Program-made: the position numbers and the translations under genes | Notes under the pieces: model-generated | What the model saw: only the letters and a program-made list of their open reading frames with translations | What the model was told of the DNA's origin: nothing | Databases searched by the model: none | In this document: piece by piece, positions 1 to 11,589 of the stretch | Layout: every line of letters begins with the position of its first letter | Numbering within the stretch: the first letter of the stretch is position 1 | DNA from: Melampsora larici-populina 98AG31 | Lineage: Eukaryota; Basidiomycota; Pucciniomycetes; Pucciniales; Melampsoraceae | Length of the DNA: 64,000 nt | NCBI RefSeq assembly: GCF_000204055.1 | Contig: NW_006768840.1 | Location: 2,149-66,148, forward strand | Direction of reading: 5' to 3'

Positions 1-10
1 ATGAAGGCTG

Positions 11-648
11 GTCCAAACGTTCAAGAATCAAGAATTAAGAAGTTCCAAGAAGATTAATCAAAATGACATCCACTTACGGTGGGTGGCAGCTGGCTAGACT
101 TCAGAAATCGGACATTCAATCCTTTTAAAGGTAGAGAACCTAGCAGTTAGGTGGCCAGGTCAGTTCCTGGACCACCTAACTGCTAGGTGGTCTCTTCTGG
201 TGTTCCTCCACCGTACGATCACCGAGTGATCGTGCGGTGGGTGGCAGCTGCTAGACCACCTAAATCCTAGGTGGTCTACCTTTTAAAGGTAGACCACCTA
301 GCAGGTAGGTGGTCTCTTCATCGCACAATCACTCGGTGATCGTGCGATGAAGGCTGGGGCCAAGAAATCACGTCTGGGCCCCAGTAGTGCCTATTTTCCC
401 AATCGAATTCAAGCTCCTTATCGATATCCTTCCTGATCTTGATATTTAGAGAACCTATTTTTCCTTGCCTTTCATTCCTCCAAGTCTTCACTCACTCGCA
501 ATCAATTGAGCTTAAGGCAAATCCCAAATGCCACATTGATTGAATTTCCGATTTTTGAATTTAGGTTGGTTTTATATCAAAGTAAGTGGATTTCATTTTG
601 ATTATTCTTCTTGGAACTTCTTAATTCTTAATTCTTGAACGTTTGGAC
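11..648. mobile_element. Foldback/MITE-like element with about 66-bp terminal inverted repeats
   Basis: The left arm (11-76, starting gtccaaacgttcaagaat) reappears as its reverse complement at 583-648 with only a few mismatches. The interior holds no coding frame. It holds a dense set of smaller palindromes: 'accacctaactgctaggtggt' type dyads near 160-190, 273-293 and 294-312, and 'gatcaccgagtgatc' type dyads near 218-232 and 326-345. The first ten bases of the window (atgaaggctg) also occur at 346-355, so the element may be a composite or may extend beyond the window edge. I could not define a target-site duplication. No transposase is encoded, so this is a non-autonomous element. Confidence 0.7.
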
Positions 649-729
649 GATCAATTCTGAAGTAAGACTAAAGTAAAATGATATCTCTTTTCTTTTCTTT
701 TAGTCATTGTTATCAAATAAAGTCTTACA

Positions 730-1480
730 ACCTCAGAGTGGAAGTTACGAACCTGTGCGTTAGCAACATATTTTGATCTCATCCTTCACCCAAAAAATAA
801 TGAAGTGATGTTTTTGAAAAATACAATCGTAGACAAGGCTAGTAGTAGTCGATCAAAAATGTAAGTTTTATTTTCACCAAGCTTCATCCCTCAATATAAT
901 ACCTCATTGAAAAACCAATTCCACATCTCATTGATTTTTGTTCGGTTTACTTTACAGTTGGAGATGATGCAGTTCTACAACTATGGAAACATGAAAATGG
1001 GTATATAATTAATAAAGCTACTAACCTTTGTTTAGATTATGAACATGGAAATTATAAACAATTAGGATATGTAATACCTTTTGTTTTTCCTTTTCAACTT
1101 TACTTCTTTTATAATCACTGATGAGTTTCTTATGATCATATTTTTGGGACGGTTCATGTTTTTAGTGCTATACATAGTAAGCCTTCCATCCCGTAAAATA
1201 AAAATATCATGTTCATTACGATCATTTATATTTTGCTTACCTTGGATTTGGTTACAATATTTGAACTTTAACTACATTATCATAGTCTGTCAATGGCATA
1301 GAAAAGTAGGAAAAGATGCACAATATCAAGTAAGCAATCAGAATTTCTAAACTGTTAACCAAGCTTTCCTACAAAACCTAAACAACTCGTCAATTTTTTC
1401 TTTACTTAGAAATGGCTTTATCGTACTCATAATTTAATTGCATGTGTAGACGACATCAACCGAGTCTTAGACATCAAAGT
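730..1480 (+). pseudogene. Exon fragments of a possible beta-trefoil (ricin-B-like) protein
   Basis: Pieces of a spliced coding frame are visible. One exon ends at 860 before gtaagt. An exon at 958-1070 continues it in frame and reads DAVLQLWKHENGYI then INKATNLCLDYE. A piece ending at 1329 reads QWHRKVGKDAQYQ before gtaagc. An exon at 1410-1478 reads KWLYRTHNLIACVDD. The spacing of LQLW..NGYI..KATNLCLD and a later KWLYR..ACVDD..RVLDIK resembles the repeated subdomains of ricin-B-type beta-trefoil folds; this is family knowledge from memory and not searched. I could not make a start codon, or join the middle exons in phase, so the gene is probably broken or partly misread. Confidence 0.3.
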
Positions 1481-1881
1481 AAGTACAAAGAGAATCATGT
1501 ATCGTCGATTTTTGTGTCAATCATCTTACTTAATCTTGTCGGCCGTTCTAGAGTCCATAAATGGTTTGACCAATCTCTAAAAACCCCAAAAAAGCCACAG
1601 CACATCAATGAAGACGGCTCTACCAAGTCCTGTGTGAAAGATCAAATATCAATTCAAACAGTTGAAATCTTGTCATCAATTTTTCAAATGTCAGAGAATA
1701 CATGAAAACTCATGTTCACAATAATAAGTTTGAAGGATGTTTAAAACTTGTTTCGCTTGACCTAGTGTAGTAGCTATGATTTCAAAGAGATGAGAGTCAG
1801 TGGATTAGAAATAAAGTCACATAAGAATAAAAATACTAACATTGACCAGATGCATTAGGGACTTTAGATGAACCAAAGTCA
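1479..1881. other. No gene seen
   Basis: About 400 bases between the beta-trefoil-like exons and the SNF2 fragment. One open frame (1442-1705) overlaps it but has no recognisable motif and no convincing splice sites. It probably belongs to the decayed gene on its left. Confidence 0.4.
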
Positions 1882-2202
1882 ATGAGTAAAGTAAGTGCCT
1901 CTACACCAGGTGGCATCAAATCAATAGTCCTTTCAAGACACCAGACAACAAATTTAATTTGTTTGAAGGCAAATCAAGAGTCTCAATCATCAAATTGTCA
2001 AGGAATTCTGGACACACTCAGAAAGCTACTAAGATATTTTATGCTGAGGCGGACAAAAGCAAGCCACCTACAAGATTTACCTCCTATATACCATGAGACC
2101 ATTTTATTGGATATACATCCCCAATTCAAACAAGTATATCAGCAACATTACCAAAGATTTATTCAGGAATTCGGTAGGGACTCTCAAATCCAACATAAAT
2201 GA
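1882..2202 (+). pseudogene. SNF2-family helicase fragment
   Basis: The 106-codon frame contains LRYFMLRRTKA followed about five residues later by LPPIYHETILLDIHPQFKQ. This is the conserved segment of SNF2/Rad5/Rad16-type ATPases between the two helicase lobes (family pattern: MLRRTK..., then LPPK, then a Q-x-x-Y stretch). Only this segment is present. I see no Walker A, DEAH box or C-terminal helicase motifs in the flanks, and the frame ends where a minisatellite begins. It is a relic, possibly carried by transposon activity. Confidence 0.6.
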
Positions 2203-2214
2203 TTTGATGAGGAT

Positions 2215-2452
2215 TGCAGAAGATTGAGGACAGTCAAAGAAGATTAAGGGCGGTGGACAAAGAATACAAACAAAGAAGAAGATTGAGGATGGTTGACAAC
2301 AAAACTAGAAGATCAAGGATGGTTGACAAAGAAAGAAGAAGATTGAGGATGGATGACAAAGATTGAAGAAGATCAAGGATGGTTGACAAAGATTGAGGAA
2401 GATCGAGGACGGTTGACAAAGATTGAGGAAGATCAAAGACAATCAAAGAGGA
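2215..2452. repeat. 30-bp minisatellite
   Basis: Tandem, imperfect copies of a roughly 30-bp unit of the form gaagatcaaggatggttgac-aaagattgag. The last two or three copies (about 2370-2445) are nearly perfect and the earlier ones are interrupted by extra gaagaa bases. It abuts the end of the SNF2 fragment. Confidence 0.7.
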
Positions 2453-2892
2453 TTGATGATGATGAAAGAGGTTTTGGAGGAGAGCGAAACAGGAAGCAGG
2501 TACTTTGAAGCTCTTGAGACAGATGGTAGAATGTCTCTGGTTGGAGCTGTTGATACCTGTGAGACCGAGCTTGTAGCTAGTTGGCCAAAATGTGGTTTTT
2601 GGCTGCAGTAGAATCTAACATTGGTGTTTGAATTGTACAGTTTGAGAAATGTATTTTTTGGTTTTTTGATTTTTTGGTTTTTGGTGTTGCTGGTACTTTT
2701 TGTCGAAAGGTGACAATGCAATGAAAATGGTGTTGACTACTGGAAATTTGGGCAAAAAGGGGTTTCTGCCATGACTTTTACCCCAGTACAGGGGTTTTAT
2801 CCCTGTATTTGAGTATTTTCTGTAGTTTTGTCTTTGATTTTTGAATTTTGCACCCGGGAATTGTGATTTTTGATTTTTGAAATTTCGCATTG
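2453..2892. other. 3' flank without a recognisable gene
   Basis: Small open frames occur on both strands but are compositionally simple (K/N/Q-rich translations of ttttt and gattttt runs). The stretch around 2640-2700 and 2825-2885 is rich in 'ttttttggttttttgattttt' type simple sequence, as expected for a 3' untranslated or spacer region of the minus-strand gene. Confidence 0.4.
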
Positions 2893-4777
2893 TCACTTTG
2901 GAACATCTCGCATTCCGTAGGTGAGTGTGTTGGTGGACGATAATTCTTGAGCAGTGGCGGTTTGTTTTTTGTTCTTTCGTGATGACTGTATAGCAGGTGC
3001 CTTTCGTGGAGGGGGGACAAACTCTGAGGGGGGGATTTTTTCAACCTTGAAAAATCCATCCTTGATGTCTGCAAGCCATCTTTTCTTTTGTGAGTCGTCA
3101 CAAAGCCGAAAGCCCATAAGAAGCTCTTCTGGTAGAAGGGAACTTTGTGGCATCTGTACAAGTCGCACTGGCCAGCCTCGGCCAAAGATGATTGCAGCAG
3201 GATCGTCCTTTTTTGGGAACGTTTTCTTCCCAGGCAACTGTTCGCCTGAGATCATTCAAAAGGGAAGATAATTAAGGAAAGAGAAGGTGTGAGTCTCTCT
3301 TCCTAACAAACACAATTCATCAACACTCACTGAGAAGTCTGTTGAGCTCTCTGGTAAGTTCACCTCGGCGAGCGTCAACTGGTGCACGTGGTTTCGTCTC
3401 AATCTCCTGGGCTACCACCTTCCCATGGACATAATACTTGAATTTTGTGGTGAGTTTCAAGTTTTCTTCAGCCCATTCCGAAAAAGTCGCATTTGTCGAA
3501 TATGTTTGCAACCACCCGTCTTCAACATCACAGCTGAGTGCAACTAAATGGTAATGTATGTGAAAGCGCTGGCACGTTGTAGCAAACTGACAATTGGTGT
3601 TAGTCAGATCACGGTGTGTACAGCAAAGATAGAATGATAGACTCACATCATGATGAGCTGACCGGAAACCTGCTAATGACTTGAGCTGAAGCTTTGCAAC
3701 AGACTCGGTCTTTTCTGGCTTGCCGTGATTTTGATGAACCTTCTCAATGTCCACCAATTGATCGAAGATAGGTCGATAGATGGCCTTTTCGTCGTCGGTG
3801 AGCTTATGTACGGCTGGGGCCAAAACCTCGGCAGCTAAGTCTTCATCTTCATCTTCTAAGCCATCGTCATTCAGACTGGCATCGGGTTGTTTTGAGAGGT
3901 CGGGAAGCTCGGCCAATGCGAAGAAATACGGGTCGCGGAAGACAGCTTTCTCTTCTTTGCTTTTAGTTGACCAAATATCACTCAGCTTCTTGTTACGCAC
4001 TGCCCAACCGTCTTCGTCGTTTTGATGTGGCACTGGGAGTGGAAAGACAGAACGGTGAAGATACGAAATAGTGTTGGTCAAAATTCAGGACTTGAAAAAA
4101 TACACAAATTACATAGGCAGAGTTGATCAAAAGGAAAGTGAGTCACTTACGATTTAATGCAAGAGCCTCTTTCCCAAAGGCCATGAACCTTGTCCAGCAT
4201 GTTTTCTTTCCCTTCTTTCGACCAGAATGCCTGTAAGTGTTAGGTTGGAAGTGAGAAATAGATACAAAATCACAGTTGTGAAAGCATGCAAAGAGTATTA
4301 AACGTACACAAGTGACCAAATCATGGTCTCACTAACCCCACCCATAAGCGCAGCCATCAACATGCGCTTCTCATACCCCATCCGGATGATCTCAACAAGG
4401 GTCTTGATCTCGGTAGGAACTTGAGTCTTGTGCTTGTTACGTTTTTTCTTCTGATTGTTCAGCTCTTTCCTGAGGTCGGCAAGGGTCCAATCTTTAAGCT
4501 TATCCTCATAGTTTTGAAGAGTCAAGGGCGGAAACCTAGAGGTGAATTCTTTTGAGTCTTGGTGATTCTTTGATGGTGGTTGAGGACCTTCATCTTGTGC
4601 TTGAAGTGAAGGACCAGTGGGAGTTTTGTCATCTTCATCGACTTCATGTGAGTTTTGAAGGTCCAATTCCTTCTGATTTCGGAGATTAGCTCTTTTTTTA
4701 GCTGGCGCCTTGCGTTTCTTGGAGCTTTTTGGAGGTGGAGGTGGAGTTGTTACTCGTTTACCATTACGCAGAGCCAT
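2893..4777 (-). CDS. Multi-exon nuclear-type protein divergent from the KDZ transposase
   Basis: Exons on the minus strand are 4777-4308, 4230-4151, 4032-3647, 3586-3331 and 3245-2893, all bounded by GT/AG. They sum to 1545 nt, giving 514 residues with no internal stop. The start MALRNGKR is followed by a proline/lysine-rich, likely nuclear-localising tail (about 1-50). Next comes WTLADLRKELNNQ (about 105-117), which looks SAP-like, and then WTRFMAFGKEALAL with KLSDIWSTKSKEEKAVF (about 175-215), which resembles an HMG-box core. The C-terminal 250 residues I do not recognise. The gene points away from the KDZ transposase across a repeat-rich 2.2-kb spacer, suggesting both belong to one transposon. 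The SAP and HMG assignments are inference from pattern only. Confidence 0.65.
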
Positions 4778-5190
4778 TGAAGTTTTATACAATGATGGAG
4801 TGGTTGTGATTGATTGGATTGAGACAATGGTTTGAGGTTTGATATAGTTTTCAAACGTAAAAAGGACTATGTACGAAAGCTTACCAGCATTGGTCTGTAT
4901 GTGAAAGGCGGAATAATCCTTTGTTCCGTGTGTGAAAGGCAGAAAAACCTTTGTGAAAAGTGACATGTGGAAACTTGGTCATGTCATGGCCCCGAGTCAT
5001 ATTTCCTGAGACCACGTACTGAGGTATGACAAAAGTTGAATATCTCTTTCAATGTGTCCAATCTTGAAAGAGAACTATTTGGAATTTAATGACAATATGA
5101 GCTTATTGTTAATGTGTTCAAAGTTTATTGGTTTGGGCCATTTGAGTAACCAATTTAGACCAATAGTAGCATACATTAGTGCTTATCAAA
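4778..5190. promoter_or_regulatory. Upstream flank of the KDZ companion gene
   Basis: Sequence between the minus-strand start at 4777 and the 180-bp tandem repeats. 'gtgtgaaaggc' recurs around 4900 and 4930. No distinct TATA box is evident. It is presumed to carry the promoter of the minus-strand gene. Confidence 0.3.
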
Positions 5191-5194
5191 CTTT

Positions 5195-5870
5195 GTCAGT
5201 TTTGAGGATATATTATAGTGGAGGTGGAACTTTTGTTACATTTTTTTGAAAAAGTGTTGAAAATGATTCAACAATTTTTGGTTGCTTTATGGCCCTGAGA
5301 TATATTTTGGGGACATTCAAATGGCCAAAGAGACCAAGAGTATGGCTTGGGGGAATTGTACAGAGTTTATAAAACTTTGTCAGTTTTGGGGATATAGTGG
5401 AAGTGGAACTTTTGTTGCATTTTTGTAACATATACTTAAAAAGTATTCAACAATTTTTGGTTGCTTTATGGCCCTGAGATATATTTTGGGGACATTCAAC
5501 TGGCCAAAGAGACCAATAATATGGCTTGGGGGAATTATACGGAGTCCTTATAAAACTTTGTCAGTTTTGGGGATATAGTGGAAGTGGAACTTTGGTTACA
5601 TTTTTGTAACATATATTTAAAAAGTATTCAACAATTTTTGATTACTTTATGTCTCTGAGATATGTTTTTGGCACATTCAAGTGGCCAAAGAGACCAATAG
5701 TACAATTTGTTTAATTTGGCTTACACTTTTGTGATACATATCTGAAAATTATTCAACAGTTTTTAGTACTTTTATATCTTTGAGATATAAATTGTGGGGC
5801 CTTATGAGGGATCAATAGCACAACATTGGTCAGATGGAGGTCCAATCAAACTTTATCAATCTTTGAGATA
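5195..5870. repeat. About 180-bp imperfect tandem repeats in the divergent spacer
   Basis: A unit containing 'ttcaacaatttttggttgct', 'ccctgagatatattttgggg' and 'tggccaaagagaccaa' recurs with starts near 5268, 5447 and 5628. A fourth, decayed copy lies near 5752. Identity between the first two full copies is high and falls toward the KDZ side. The array lies between two divergent genes. Subterminal or internal tandem repeats are common in DNA transposons, but I have not shown that this array is terminal. Confidence 0.75.
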
Positions 5871-6981
5871 ATCCAAAATGTGAACTTGTATTATGATGTG
5901 ATAGAATGGTACTAAAGGCTGATGAGGTTTTTCATTTTTTTTTCCAACAGTATGATTTTATAGTGCAGGTGAAACTGTTAACCTGTTATATGCTTGGTAA
6001 TGCCAATACTACAAAAGTATGAACTTGATAAATTTGAATGTGCTCAAACTTGGTTTTGGCCATATAACACCCTTGACACAATAGAATCTTTAGTGTATTC
6101 TTTGTCTACTCACAATAACAACCTAACTGCAATGATTGAATGAATCTTTCACTATGAGACAATGAAGCTCAAGTTTGACACATATGCTTGAGAATGCTTA
6201 TTTGGGGGTATTAATATTCTCAATTCCTTTCAAGCTTAATAAAATACCTTCCTTCAGTGATTTAGATACCATTCAAAGATGTGATGAAGACAGGATCAAG
6301 TTTTCAAAGTAAGGGATATATACATTTGAATACAAATGAAAGTGCATATCAATCACCAAGTATGTGTGCTCTAACATTATTGGGATGTCTTGTACTATGT
6401 TATCTCAACTGATATAGCTACACTCACAATATCATTGATTTTATCCTTCTGGCGTGGTTGGTCAACTTTACAATGTTTTTGCTAAGTCAATAGCACCACA
6501 TATCATATTTGTAGCCACAATGTTTTGGATTTTATTATAACATATATATGATAATTACATTGACACCAAAATCTCTTCATGTTTGATCATGATCAAAGAT
6601 TTCTCAATTTTCTAGACTTCATAACGGAAGATAAGATAAGAGAAATGAAGTCTAGGTTATGAGGGTATACACAACTTGCTTTGGACTGCTTTAAAGTATA
6701 AAGCAAATCAGCCTGATAGTTCAACATGATTGAAGGCATGTCATTATGTAAGCACCTCATTTCAAATTATCATTGGTTTAGCGTAAGCAAGTGCACAGAT
6801 TGAACCACAGACAAGAGGGGTCCTGAGTTATAAACCAGACTAAGCTAAAATGGGAAATCTCCCTTCAGTAGCAGATATAAGAAATTTTTGGGAAGTCATT
6901 TTCTATTGCATACCATATTAGACCCATTTTCCATACTTACAAAACTATCATTTTTCATATCTTCAAACTATCGATCTCATC
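5871..6981. other. Spacer upstream of the KDZ transposase, no gene seen
   Basis: About 1.1 kb of AT-rich sequence with no long open frame on either strand and no recognisable RNA gene. It presumably contains the transposase promoter and 5' leader. Confidence 0.4.
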
Positions 6982-9900
6982 ATGGTCCTACCAGGACGTC
7001 GTATCCGTTCACCTAAACGCAAGAAAGGAAGCAAAAAACAAACTCGGTTGGGTAAGGAGTTACAAGCACTTAAGGACAGAGAGTCAAAAGCATCATCATC
7101 TTTTGTCAATAATACATCCAATCAGCACAACCTCGATAATCCAATGATTGATTTTGATGGTCCCTATCAGCACGGTGAAGCAGCAGGATGGTCTGATGAA
7201 GAGGACGAACAGGATAAGGAACCTCACTATGTCTCATTCCAGGAGAGAACTCAGCGTGAACAAGCACATTGGAAAACTGCCCTGCCATTAATGTTTCCTG
7301 TATTCATGAAGAATTCAAAGAACACCTCCCAATGGGGCGACGAAAAGCTTTGGGCCAACGATTGGAAGAAGCCTTGTAATTGCTCTAAGCGGGAGAGATT
7401 GGTAGATGTTGTAGATATTCTGAGTCAGATACAACACCGCACTTCCATATTTGATTAGAATTGACGCTGACCAAATACAATTCACATTATCAACTAGGTT
7501 GAAAGAAATTGAACATCGAATTCTGTGATTGTCAGCCTGACTCAGTCCGGTTGGTGCAGATTGGCCTGATAGGGGGGACAGCCAAGAATCCTGTCACTGC
7601 CTATTCGATCCGACTTCTACGATTATTTCATGTCTTGTGGAAACTGTGTCGTGTCCGATTAACACCTTTCTGCTTGGCTATAGACGAATTCCTTGATGCT
7701 AGTAACACCATCATACTTTCAGCCTCCGGCAACCGAGTCAGTCAATCTCTTCAAACATGATTCTTCAGTCTAGCTAATGGTCTTTTTATTATGTATGTAT
7801 TAGTCTCGGGAGTGGCGAAAAACTTTTTCACCCGCAGTAGATGCTTATAGAGAAATGATACGTCTGGAGGGAGAACTAAGAGATAAAGCACTCAAGCTTT
7901 CATCAATTCAAAAGCTGGCGTTGAATTGCCCTCGATGCTTCGTTCCCGAAGTCAAAGGAAAACGAGAGGCCGAGCCTGACTTCATCATTTGTCTGGATGG
8001 TAACTTTCAGCACCGGCGCCATCTATTGGCTAGTGCTGATTGGCGCGACCCTCCTAAACTACCTTCCTTATTTTTACCTCAAGATATTATTGACCACTGG
8101 GAAGCAAAGATGAATATTCACAACTCAAACCTACAAAAATCTGATGATAAAGTGATAGTAAGCAGATTTTGCACTCTCAGAAGTTCTCATGATTGCAACT
8201 TGTGCTATTTTTACATATAGGACCCATGTACTACGAGTCACACAGCAGCCGACGATGCAAGAGGTCACCAAACCTGGAGTGGGTGTGATGAGACTGGCTT
8301 ATTTGGTATGGCGTGTAGACACGACCATGTATTGAAATTTCACAACATTGTTCAGAGCGGAGAAAGGTGAGCAGCTCTGTTGGGGAGTCAAAGTTAATTC
8401 GATTTAATGTTTGTTTTATTTGATCAGAGGCCACTTCCCGCTTGCTATGATGGAATGGTTGATGAGAGAGGTGCGTCAAGTTTCGGAGTCGGAAGAAGAA
8501 GCAAAATGGAAGTTTGGAATCATATACGATATCGGGTGCAATTTAGAAAAGAGTATTAATAAGGTGAGTGTCCTAATATTCGCTGATACCATCTCTGCTC
8601 TAACAAATCATGTAATCAACATCCTTAGCGAAACTTTTTTGAGGAGGAACGAAAAGAAGCACGTCTAAAGTTTGGAACGGGGGCTTGGCACTCTTATGCT
8701 CACATAAGATCATGTCAAATCCAATATAATCCACGCTTAAATCAAGACTGGGGAATGTCCGATGGCGAGGGAATAGAGCGAATCTGGGCAGCTTTAGCTG
8801 ATTTGATTGCACCTCTGCGTTATTCTACAAAGGAACATCGGCTCTGGGCCTTACACCTTCAAGCTATGTTTCACAACGAGTCGGCGAGAGCAGCCAGTGG
8901 TTAGTAGGGTATCTACATATACTGTATCACATTCTGTTTACTATTAGCTGACAGATACTTGCTGTATAGTTGAATCGATGATTAGGCGCATGAAAGAAAT
9001 GAAGAAACTCTTTCTGGATAGTCAAACCAGGCTTAATGAACTGTGCATGGATCCTACATACACTATAGATTACTTCAAGGCCCAATGGGACCGTCAACGC
9101 GAATGCCAGCTTCAGGTGATTGACAACAAAAGTATTCAAGCTTTGACCGAGAGATTGGCTCATTTGGTGGAGCTAGAAGAGCAACTGAAAGAATCCCAGT
9201 ACGTTGCTTAACGAGTTGAGTTATAATCTGATTAACTAACTAATATCTTATATAACCTACATCAATAGCCTTGAATTGAAGACACTGCGACGCAAGCGCC
9301 ATCGTCAAACTCAAGCAGAACGGCACAGCGTGACGACTCTTCCGGAGACAATGGTTGTCCTGGAGGAAGAGATTGACTCGGTAATCGAAGAGCTTGGGGG
9401 AGACAAATTCCGCAATATTCCCGGAGCAACCAGTGAGTAGTAGAACTAATTAACCAGCTATCAACTTAAATGGCTCCTAATTTGTGTTTCACTTTTCAGG
9501 TCGAGTGGGCAATCATCTAATTCGTGTGCGAGTGGCTAAATCCAAATTGTACGAAGCAAAGGTGGGGGTTTTAGAGGAGATAAAACAATCAAACCAACGT
9601 GCTGGTAAGTTTTTCTTGCTACATTTGACTTTGAACTACTGTACTAAACTTCCTTTGATCTGAACCCAGGTACCCGTCATCTGCAGAGACATAAACGTCT
9701 CCTGAAAGCGAAGGAGGCCGAACTTAGGAAGAAGTATACAACGTTTCATCGCCAGATTTTGAATTTGGAAGCAAATTGTCCAAGGAAACATTGGTTGCAA
9801 TGTCCTAGTTTTGATGAGGTGAAGAGTATGCCTATAGATGATTCCTTCTGGGACTTCGGACACCTTACCCATCCCAATGAACCTTGGGCAATGGATCCAA

Positions 9901-10537
9901 AAGTTTACAACGGGATAAAAGCGTACCTCGATCTCACTCATTCAGAAGACGAACTGCGTAGGATTGGGCGTGAGTGTCGTCAGCTAATCAACTGGGCAAA
10001 CGAGATCAACATTAAGACCTCCTGTCTCAGGGACATTGTACACAGTAAAGGTAAGTGAACCGAATACTTTTCTTACTATCCACTGCATGTTATTGAGGAT
10101 CTTCATTTGATGGATTTGTAGACCACGCACTTGACCGAGATGTAAATCGGTGGATGATGGATTTGGTTTTGAGTATTACGAGTGCTCGTCGGGAGGATCA
10201 TTTGGTTGAGAGCAGGCAAGTTTTGGAAGCACTGCTTTGTAATCTCAGTCGGAGTCACTGTCATTTGTGGATGTCATGGAATCAAGGTTTGTTGAATGTA
10301 CTTTCAGGGACATCAGAATATACAAATTTACCAATTGAAGAGGAAACTGGGTTCAGAGAAAAGTGGAATACAATTATTGAAAACAGCAAAGACATATGGG
10401 CAAGGATTACAAAGGAGCCCGTGATGAGAGCAGAAGGAAATGATCTCCTGGGAGACGGGGAAGATGATGATATTGACAATCAGCTGGATGATATGTATAA
10501 TGATGCTTTTCAAGTTGACAACATGTTTGGGAATTGA
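6982..10537 (+). CDS. KDZ (Kyakuja-Dileera-Zisupton) DNA transposase
   Basis: Eleven exons: 6982-about 7410, 7506-7736, 7804-8157, 8221-8366, 8428-8563, 8629-8899, 8970-9198, 9269-9432, 9500-9604, 9670-10050 and 10122-10537, about 950 residues. The basic N-terminus RRKKGSKKQTRLGKEL-like start is typical. A Cys-cluster region follows (CNCSKRE, then IEFCDCQPDSVRL and NCPRCF). The catalytic core is present: LDGNFQHRR, GMACRHDH, IIYDIGCNLEKS and SDGEGIERIW, so the acidic residues expected for this DDE-type family are in place. Exons at 8970-9760 encode long coiled-coil helices. The only weak point is the junction of exons 1 and 2, where the donor could lie anywhere from 7402 to about 7430. No other stop or frameshift was found, so the gene looks capable of full-length expression. 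Confidence 0.88.
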
Positions 10538-11029
10538 GTTTTTAAAGTGAAAACGATGCTGAAATGAAAACATGTCCTCCTTTTAACACTGATTTGAAAC
10601 CTGAGACTTGTAACCATTGTCTAGCCGTCTAGCTTCCGTGTCTTGTTTAGTTTTGTTGTTTGTGTAATTTGATTATGAGTTTTTATCGTCAATTGAAGAT
10701 TCAGAACCTTGAAGGTTTGGATGAGATTGGAGGAAATGGATGGTTGAACTCGAAGGGAACGTGGTTGATTAATCTGATTTCAATATCAATTTGATTTCAT
10801 TTATGTCAAAAGCTTGAACTGAATTTGGTGAAGTTGGTTGGTGAATTCGATGATGTTTCTTTGTGATGTTGTTGGAATTCGTTGGAATTGGTGTTGATGG
10901 GGTGTTGAGCTGTGTTTGGGTCATTGGAGCTGTTGAGAGTCGTTCGACATGAAGGCTTGATTGATCACCGAGCTTGATTCGGGTGTACTCATACCGGTCT
11001 GAGGGCACTTAGTTTGATCCAAGTATGCT
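10538..11029. other. 3' flank of the KDZ gene, no gene seen
   Basis: AT-rich flank, with a stretch rich in 'ttggaattcgttggaattgg' type repeats near 10872. No recognisable coding frame. Confidence 0.4.
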
Positions 11030-11175
11030 CAGCTCAGATTGATCTGAGAGGACTGAGTTTGATCTGAGAGGACTCAGATTGATCTGAGAGGACTCAGATT
11101 GATCTGAGAGGTCTCAGATTGATCTCGAATGTGACTCAGATTGATCTGTGCATATCTCAGATCAATCTAAGTGAT
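11030..11175. repeat. About 20-bp minisatellite (gatctgagaggactcagatt)
   Basis: Five to six tandem copies of gatctgagaggactcagatt, decaying at both ends. The unit is itself partly palindromic (ctgag...ctcag). The last part, near 11135-11165, contains an inverted half-copy (ctcagatcaatct). Confidence 0.8.
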
Positions 11176-11589
11176 CTGGGGACTTTGGTCCTGAAGATGA
11201 TGACCTAATGTACAATCTAAAGAGCTTTAATGAACATATACACCATCAACATCATGATGGATATTTTTTTGACTGGGATGAGGACTTGGAGAGCTCTTGA
11301 AAGTCAATTGAAAAATGATCTAGATGATCTATATTGATCTAGTGCAACGGGTCGGTAACTGTACCGCCGGGAAAGTGCTTCCTGTCGTTGGTTGTACTGC
11401 CGGAAGTTTAGTGCGCCAGAGGTGGACAACTCTACGTTGTCAGGGACCTCAAAGGGCTAAGTAAAGAAATTGGAATCAATAAACAAAAGCTTTAAATAAA
11501 CAAACAAGAAATTGAATAGATAAAACAAGTGAAATCAAGGTGAGCTTACATTATCTTTGGGTTTCTTGGATCATCGAGGCGACTGATGG
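11176..11589. other. No gene seen
   Basis: Spacer including a GC-rich patch at 11345-11460 (acgggtcggtaactgtaccg and following) amid AT-rich sequence. The sharp change in composition suggests a junction between different insertions. No open frame of note. Confidence 0.35.

Noticed and set aside
2215..2452. CRISPR-like array
   Set aside because: The units are contiguous with no unique spacers and the DNA is clearly eukaryotic; it is a minisatellite.
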